Shown here in pieces: positions 6,382-9,227 of a stretch of DNA of 9,227 nt. The stretch's first letter is position 1. The number at the start of each line of letters is the position of its first letter. A program made the position numbers and the translations under genes. The DNA lies in NCBI GenBank assembly GCA_046080125.1, contig JBJTTJ010000077.1, positions 1 to 9,227 on the forward strand, in the 5' to 3' direction. The stretch is from Cuspidothrix sp046080125 (GTDB lineage Bacteria > Cyanobacteriota > Cyanobacteriia > Cyanobacteriales > Nostocaceae). Below the pieces are notes generated by a model. It was not told the origin of the DNA. It saw only the letters and a program-made list of their open reading frames with translations, and made no database searches.

Positions 6382-7128
6382 ATGCTCTTACATTTAAGCA
6401 CTTGGCCAGAAGTTGAAACTTATTTACAACAATCCCAAGGCATTATTTTACCCATTGGTTCAACAGAACAACATGGTCCAACGGGATTAATTGGTACTGA
6501 TGCAATTTGTGCAGAATCTATATCTAAGAGTGTTGGCGAAGCAACTCAAGCAATGGTAGCACCAACAATTAATGTAGGTATGGCATTACATCATACTGCA
6601 TTTCCAGGTACAATTAGTTTACGTCCTAGCACTTTAATTTTAGTAATTAAAGATCACTTAACTTGTTTAGTCAAAGCCGGTTTTACCAAGTTCTATTTTA
6701 TTAATGGACATGGGGGAAATATTGCCACTTTAAAAGCAGCTTTTTCCGAAACTTACGCTCATTTAGCAGATCTACAAATTCCCAACTCCCCAAAAGTGCA
6801 ATGTCAAATTGCTAATTGGTTTATGGGTAGTTCTGTGTACAAACTAGCTAAAGAACTCTATGGAGAGCAAGAAGGTTCTCATGCTACCCCTAGTGAGGTG
6901 GCTGTTACCCAATACGTTTATCCAGAATCAATTAAAAAAGCATATCTTAATCCAGAAGTTGCTGGTGGACATAAAATTTATAGTGCTGTTGATTTTCGTT
7001 TACGTTATTCAGATGGCCGCATGGGATCAAATCCTGATTTAGCAACCCCAGAACATGGTAAGCAATTTTATGATTTAGCTGTAGAGGAATTAAGTAAAGG
7101 ATATTTAGAGTTTTTAAAACAAGATTAA
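6382..7128 (+). CDS. Creatininase/amidohydrolase family metal-dependent hydrolase
   Basis: The 248-aa product belongs to the creatininase superfamily, metal-dependent amidohydrolases that include creatininase, MftE and FAPy/ArfB-type deformylases. Expected metal-binding motifs are present in order: GSTEQHGP with E29 and H31, GTDAI with D40, ALHHTAFPGT (68-77), FINGHGGN with H110, and later EGSHATPSEVA, whose glutamate matches the late ligand of non-creatininase members. True creatininase has NGHYEN with a glutamate ligand where this protein has glycine (G112), so creatinine is an unlikely substrate; a cyclic-amide or formamide hydrolase role is more likely but not determined. The length is normal. 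ATG at 6382 fits the N-terminus of the fold (strand then IILPIGSTEQHGP); no strong Shine-Dalgarno precedes it. The TAA stop (7126-7128) coincides with the left edge of repeat copy 3, so the mRNA would carry that palindrome directly after the coding region. Confidence 0.88.
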   Translation: MLLHLSTWPEVETYLQQSQGIILPIGSTEQHGPTGLIGTDAICAESISKSVGEATQAMVAPTINVGMALHHTAFPGTISLRPSTLILVIKDHLTCLVKAGFTKFYFINGHGGNIATLKAAFSETYAHLADLQIPNSPKVQCQIANWFMGSSVYKLAKELYGEQEGSHATPSEVAVTQYVYPESIKKAYLNPEVAGGHKIYSAVDFRLRYSDGRMGSNPDLATPEHGKQFYDLAVEELSKGYLEFLKQD

Positions 7129-7255
7129 GTAAGTAGATGAGAATAAATCAAAGTAGATTAAGTAATGTAAAAAAAATGAGCTGCTAGTGAGGACTCCTCA
7201 AATGAGGAATAAATTCCTCACTACAAACTTTGAATTATTCAGTCCGTTCTACTTA
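7126..7255 (+). repeat. MITE-like interspersed repeat, copy 3 (130 bp)
   Basis: Same element and orientation as 1-140 and 2280-2413. It equals copy 1 except for two 5-bp losses, TTGGT and TGAGT; I find no substitution in the remaining 130 bases, so the copies separated recently. Its first three bases are the stop codon of the creatininase-family gene. Flanks read GATTAA on the left and TTAACC on the right, compatible with a short TA or TTAA duplication but not with a 7-bp one. Removing the element under either short model leaves GAT TAA CCC, with the same stop. It ends 82 bp before msrB. Confidence 0.88.
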
Positions 7256-7305
7256 ACCCAGAAATAGAATTTTCTCCCCCGCACTCCTGCACCCCTGTTT
7301 TTTAC

Positions 7306-7326
7306 TGTCACTTGTCACCTGTCACC
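7306..7326 (+). repeat. Heptameric short tandem repeat, three units, upstream of msrB
   Basis: TGTCACT, TGTCACC and TGTCACC run head to tail directly before the msrB start, continuing as TGC. A C-rich, roughly seven-base periodic stretch (about 7276-7297) precedes them. Related in type to the GTCAGTT tract at 6285-6326. Confidence 0.75.
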
Positions 7327-7337
7327 TGCTATAAATT

Positions 7338-7832
7338 ATGGATAAACGCTATTTTTTGCAAATGGGTGCCCTATTACTCGGTGCATCCTTTCTTTCTCAA
7401 TATATCAATGGGAGTTCGGAATCTATGGCAACATCTAATACACAATTTGCAGTTACCAAAACGGAAGAAGAATGGAAAAGTATCCTCACACCAGAACAGT
7501 TTCGAGTGTTGCGGAAACATGGTACAGAACCGTCCCATACCAGTTCTCTTGATAAAGTGTATGAACCTGGTACGTATGTTTGCGCTGGTTGTGGACAAGC
7601 TTTATTTACTTCCGATACTAAGTATAATAGCGGTACTGGCTGGCCAAGCTTTTTTAAGCCCATTGAAGGAGCGATCGCTACCACTGTGGATCGATCATTT
7701 TTTATGACCAGAACAGAAGTCCATTGTAGTAATTGTGGTGGACATCTAGGTCATGTATTTAATGATGGACCAAAACCAACTGGTCTTCGCTACTGCATGA
7801 ATGGAGTATCCTTACAATTTACACCTGTATAG
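7338..7832 (+). CDS. msrB: Peptide-methionine (R)-S-oxide reductase MsrB with signal-like N-terminus
   Basis: Reduces methionine-R-sulfoxide in oxidised proteins. The MsrB domain covers about 41-163: zinc cysteines C82, C85 (CAGC) and C130, C133 (CSNC), substrate motif GTGWPSF (99-105), HCSNCGGHLGHVFNDGP, and catalytic C153 in RYCMNGVSL. The position that holds a resolving cysteine in enzymes such as E. coli MsrB (GCGWPSF) is T100, so regeneration probably relies on direct reduction or another cysteine. The first 30 residues are an extra N-terminal segment: KRYFLQ followed by a hydrophobic run (about 9-23) and a possible SMA cleavage site at 29-31, resembling a Tat-type signal with KR in place of RR. 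This suggests export to periplasm or thylakoid lumen. An internal ATG at 7425 (M30), with GGGAG ten bases ahead, could give a cytosolic 135-aa form. A terminator-like hairpin follows at 7856. Confidence 0.93.
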   Translation: MDKRYFLQMGALLLGASFLSQYINGSSESMATSNTQFAVTKTEEEWKSILTPEQFRVLRKHGTEPSHTSSLDKVYEPGTYVCAGCGQALFTSDTKYNSGTGWPSFFKPIEGAIATTVDRSFFMTRTEVHCSNCGGHLGHVFNDGPKPTGLRYCMNGVSLQFTPV

Positions 7833-7855
7833 CACCAGCAATTCTTAATTATTAC

Positions 7856-7880
7856 AGGGGGTTCACACCCCTTGTTTTAT
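7856..7880 (+). terminator. Factor-independent terminator-like hairpin after msrB
   Basis: The stem AGGGGGT (7856-7862) pairs with ACCCCTT (7867-7873), including one G-T wobble, around the four-base loop TCAC. It is followed by GTTTTATT. It sits 24 bp after the msrB stop and before the next gene, consistent with ending the msrB transcript. Confidence 0.65.
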
Positions 7881-7961
7881 TCTCTATAAAGCAGGAAACT
7901 GTAATATAGCAGGTAGTGTTTACATAAAATTTTTGCAGAAAAAACCAGTAAGGATGAAATA

Positions 7962-8300
7962 ATGCAAGTTCTCAAAAGATCAATCAAGCCAGAAAATTAT
8001 ATATCGTTTCTCTACACCTATCAAACCACCTGGGGTACTGCTGGCGATATTTGTTTAGTACGCGAATCCGTGGCTAAATCTAGCGGATCGAAATTCATCG
8101 GCCGCAGAATCCAACTAGCTATTCCTAAAGGTATGGAACGTGATTATTTAATAAATATGCCTATAATTAAAGTCGCTGGTCATATCGGGGAAGGACATCC
8201 TAAAGATCCCCAATCGGAATGGGAAGCTTATGATGGTGTAGACCCAGAAATAGCCGGTGCTGTGCTGAAAATTTGGGGTTTTAAGTTAGTTCAATTGTAG
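7962..8300 (+). CDS. Conserved-looking hypothetical protein, 112 aa
   Basis: I do not recognise this protein. It is soluble-looking, with no signal peptide, membrane span or cysteine cluster (a single Cys at 31), and mixes basic N-terminal with acidic C-terminal segments. Recognisable stretches for a search are YTYQTTWGTAGDICLVRES (18-36), FIGRRIQLAIPKGM (45-58), AGHIGEGHPKD (72-82) and SEWEAYDGVDPEIAGAV (85-101). ATG at 7962 is supported by AAGGA ahead of it at suitable spacing. Codon use resembles its neighbours and the frame is intact, so it is probably a real gene. It has its own space: a terminator-like hairpin precedes it (7856) and another hairpin follows (8307), and the next gene converges on it. 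No function can be proposed. Confidence 0.75.
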   Translation: MQVLKRSIKPENYISFLYTYQTTWGTAGDICLVRESVAKSSGSKFIGRRIQLAIPKGMERDYLINMPIIKVAGHIGEGHPKDPQSEWEAYDGVDPEIAGAVLKIWGFKLVQL

Positions 8301-8306
8301 GGGATT

Positions 8307-8336
8307 TGAGCTTGAACATTGTCATGTTTGAGCTTA
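8307..8336 (+). terminator. Hairpin downstream of the 112-aa gene
   Basis: A 13-bp stem with three G-T wobbles forms between 8307-8319 and 8324-8336 (TGAGCTTGAACAT with ATGTTTGAGCTTA) around loop TGTC. It starts six bases after the stop codon. There is no T-run directly after it, so it may be a transcript 3' end stabiliser rather than a classic terminator. It also contains the direct repeat TTGAGCTT (8306-8313 and 8328-8335). The rest of the gap to 8490 holds one HIP1 site (8466) and nothing else I can support. Confidence 0.5.
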
Positions 8337-8490
8337 CTCTACTGTATGTTTTGTGAATTTTTGCATAAAAACGATTTACTAGAGTCTGTGATGTTTTCCC
8401 AATGTAACATTTTGAAGTTTGATATTGAATAATAATCCTCGAAAATTTTACTAATTACTCAAAAAGCGATCGCTCTCAATATCCCCTACA

Positions 8491-9093
8491 TCACCTCCAA
8501 CTCCCCACCAATTCCTGCAATCGTTGTCTACCATCTCGAAACACAGACCAACCATCACCAACTAGCACCGCTTCCACCTTCTCTAAACCAGCTAAACGGT
8601 GCACAGAAGCGATCGCATCTTCTCGATCTAGCAGCTTTTCATCTGGTAATATGGTTAAACTACCAGCTACAGGCGATCGCACCAAATCCCCCGTAATCAA
8701 AGTCGTTTCCTCCAACAGCAGCGCCAACTCACCGGGAGTTTTAGAACCCTGCATTTCTATCACCTTGAGTCCTGGAACAAACTCCTCACCATCACTTAAC
8801 CAAGCATCACATAAAATCGGAAAATACTCCTTTTCCCCAGCAGGTCCAGCAATTTTGCAGTAAGTTTGATTAGCAATTTCCTTTGCTGAACGCAGATGAT
8901 CCGAATTTGTGATCACAATCCAAGCGACATCACCCAGAGATTTCAAATGATTCCAGTCGTGATTTGATAAAGCTACTGGGTCAATCAAAATATTCCCCTC
9001 TGGACGAATCCAGGCAAAACCATTAAAATCAATATTTCTAGCAGGATTAAAATAAGACCAGCTATATAAATCAGGACGGTGCAAAGATTTCAT
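8491..9093 (-). CDS. Metallo-beta-lactamase-fold protein with degenerate metal site
   Basis: The 200-aa product follows the metallo-beta-lactamase fold order but lacks most metal ligands. GNILIDPVAL (33-42) is the usual early strand. The HxHxDH motif position reads ITNSDHLR (61-68), keeping only D65 and H66. The HTPGH position reads SKTPGE (117-122). TLITGDLV (131-138) keeps the typical GD. The final GHG-type site reads VGDGWSVF (178-185). A hydrolase acting with a normal dinuclear metal site is therefore unlikely; single-metal binding or a non-catalytic role is possible. Automatic annotation would probably call it an MBL-fold metallo-hydrolase. The ATG ending at 9093 is strongly supported by GGAGG with five bases between, unusually good for this window. 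It converges on the 112-aa gene. A hairpin lies in its probable leader (9114-9138). Confidence 0.75.
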   Translation of the reverse strand: MKSLHRPDLYSWSYFNPARNIDFNGFAWIRPEGNILIDPVALSNHDWNHLKSLGDVAWIVITNSDHLRSAKEIANQTYCKIAGPAGEKEYFPILCDAWLSDGEEFVPGLKVIEMQGSKTPGELALLLEETTLITGDLVRSPVAGSLTILPDEKLLDREDAIASVHRLAGLEKVEAVLVGDGWSVFRDGRQRLQELVGSWR

Positions 9094-9098
9094 CTAAA

Positions 9099-9103
9099 CC
9101 TCC
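9099..9103 (-). promoter_or_regulatory. Strong Shine-Dalgarno (GGAGG)
   Basis: GGAGG on the minus strand, five bases before the ATG at 9093. Most other genes here show weak or no Shine-Dalgarno, so this fixes the start of the MBL-fold gene and suggests efficient initiation. Confidence 0.75.
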
Positions 9104-9113
9104 AGGAGACCCC

Positions 9114-9138
9114 CACCAAAACTGTACTCAGTTTGGTG
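9114..9138. other. Near-perfect inverted repeat in the leader of the MBL-fold gene
   Basis: CACCAAAACTG (9114-9124) and CAGTTTGGTG (9129-9138) form a 10-bp stem with one bulged A and a TACT loop. It lies 21 bp upstream of the minus-strand ATG at 9093, just beyond the Shine-Dalgarno. It could be an operator for a dimeric regulator or a leader hairpin; there is no T-run, so a terminator is unlikely. Confidence 0.5.
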
Positions 9139-9155
9139 ATGGGAGGAATGGAGGG

Positions 9156-9227
9156 TTAATTGTGAAACGTCCCTTGAGTAATTTTGTGCGCCAGCACAAA
9201 CAATGAAAGGGACAGTTGAGCAATTAA
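9156..9227. other. 72-bp nested inverted repeat at the right window edge
   Basis: Three concentric stems share one axis: TTAATTG (9156-9162) with CAATTAA (9221-9227); GTCCCTT (9169-9175) with AAGGGAC (9207-9213), extended by AAC/GTT across a bulged A; and TTTGTGC (9183-9189) with GCACAAA (9194-9200) around loop GCCA. The outer arm ends on the last base of the window, so the structure may continue. It could be a structured RNA, a regulatory site or another palindromic element. No gene was assigned here. Confidence 0.5.

Noticed and set aside
6134..6397. Plus-strand 87-aa frame overlapping the DUF2839 gene
   Set aside because: It is out of frame with the recognisable DUF2839 protein and its tail reads through the heptamer repeat.
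1..7255. CRISPR array interpretation of the three repeats
   Set aside because: Only three copies of 130-140 bp, kilobases apart with genes between them, and no regular spacers or cas genes.
7312..7707. Plus-strand 131-aa frame across msrB
   Set aside because: A shadow of msrB in another frame; the msrB frame carries all zinc and catalytic cysteines.
8651..8863. Plus-strand 70-aa frame antisense to the MBL-fold gene
   Set aside because: No ribosome binding site or recognisable family, and fully inside the opposite-strand gene.

Overview
The window looks like chromosomal DNA of a filamentous, probably heterocyst-forming cyanobacterium (Nostoc/Anabaena/Dolichospermum relatives). The reasons are: ten HIP1 octamers (GCGATCGC, starting at 372, 623, 2437, 4479, 5643, 5815, 7671, 8466, 8609 and 8673), AT-rich codon use, heptameric short tandem repeats between genes, and cyanobacteria-typical families (DUF2839, DUF820/Uma2, a DinG-like pseudo-helicase). 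No rRNA, tRNA, CRISPR array, transposase or phage structural gene was seen.

Layout, left to right: a 140-bp MITE-like repeat (copy 1); a MalK/UgpC-type ABC ATPase (+); a cysteine-rich lipoprotein (-) that converges on it with only 3 bp between the stops; repeat copy 2 (134 bp), which supplies the present stop codon of a Uma2-family putative nuclease (-); an M48 metalloprotease (-); a 132-bp divergent promoter region; a DinG/XPD-like protein with degenerate helicase motifs (+); a DUF2839 membrane microprotein (+); a heptamer repeat; a creatininase-family hydrolase (+); repeat copy 3 (130 bp), overlapping that gene's stop codon; msrB with an export-signal-like N-terminus (+); an unrecognised 112-aa protein (+); a degenerate metallo-beta-lactamase-fold protein (-) with a strong Shine-Dalgarno; and at the right edge two inverted repeats, one a 72-bp nested palindrome.

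The genes do not form one pathway. Most are single housekeeping or accessory genes of a cyanobacterial chromosome, and no operon is certain; 4438-5982 followed by 6063-6281 is the only tandem pair that might be co-transcribed. The most distinctive content is the repeat family. Three copies lie in the same orientation. Copy 3 equals copy 1 minus two separate 5-bp blocks with no substitution, and copy 2 has two substitutions, one fewer A and one of the same 5-bp losses. All have imperfect terminal inverted repeats and a nested central palindrome. Two of the three sit exactly at stop codons, and removing them in silico restores an in-frame stop at the same residue. This suggests recent mobilisation with insertion tolerated, or preferred, at TAA-containing gene ends.

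Two conserved-looking genes (4438-5982 and 8491-9093) keep the fold-level pattern of an enzyme family but have lost its catalytic residues, so they are better described as pseudo-enzymes than by the family name. All statements are from reading the sequence; no database search or folding program was run.
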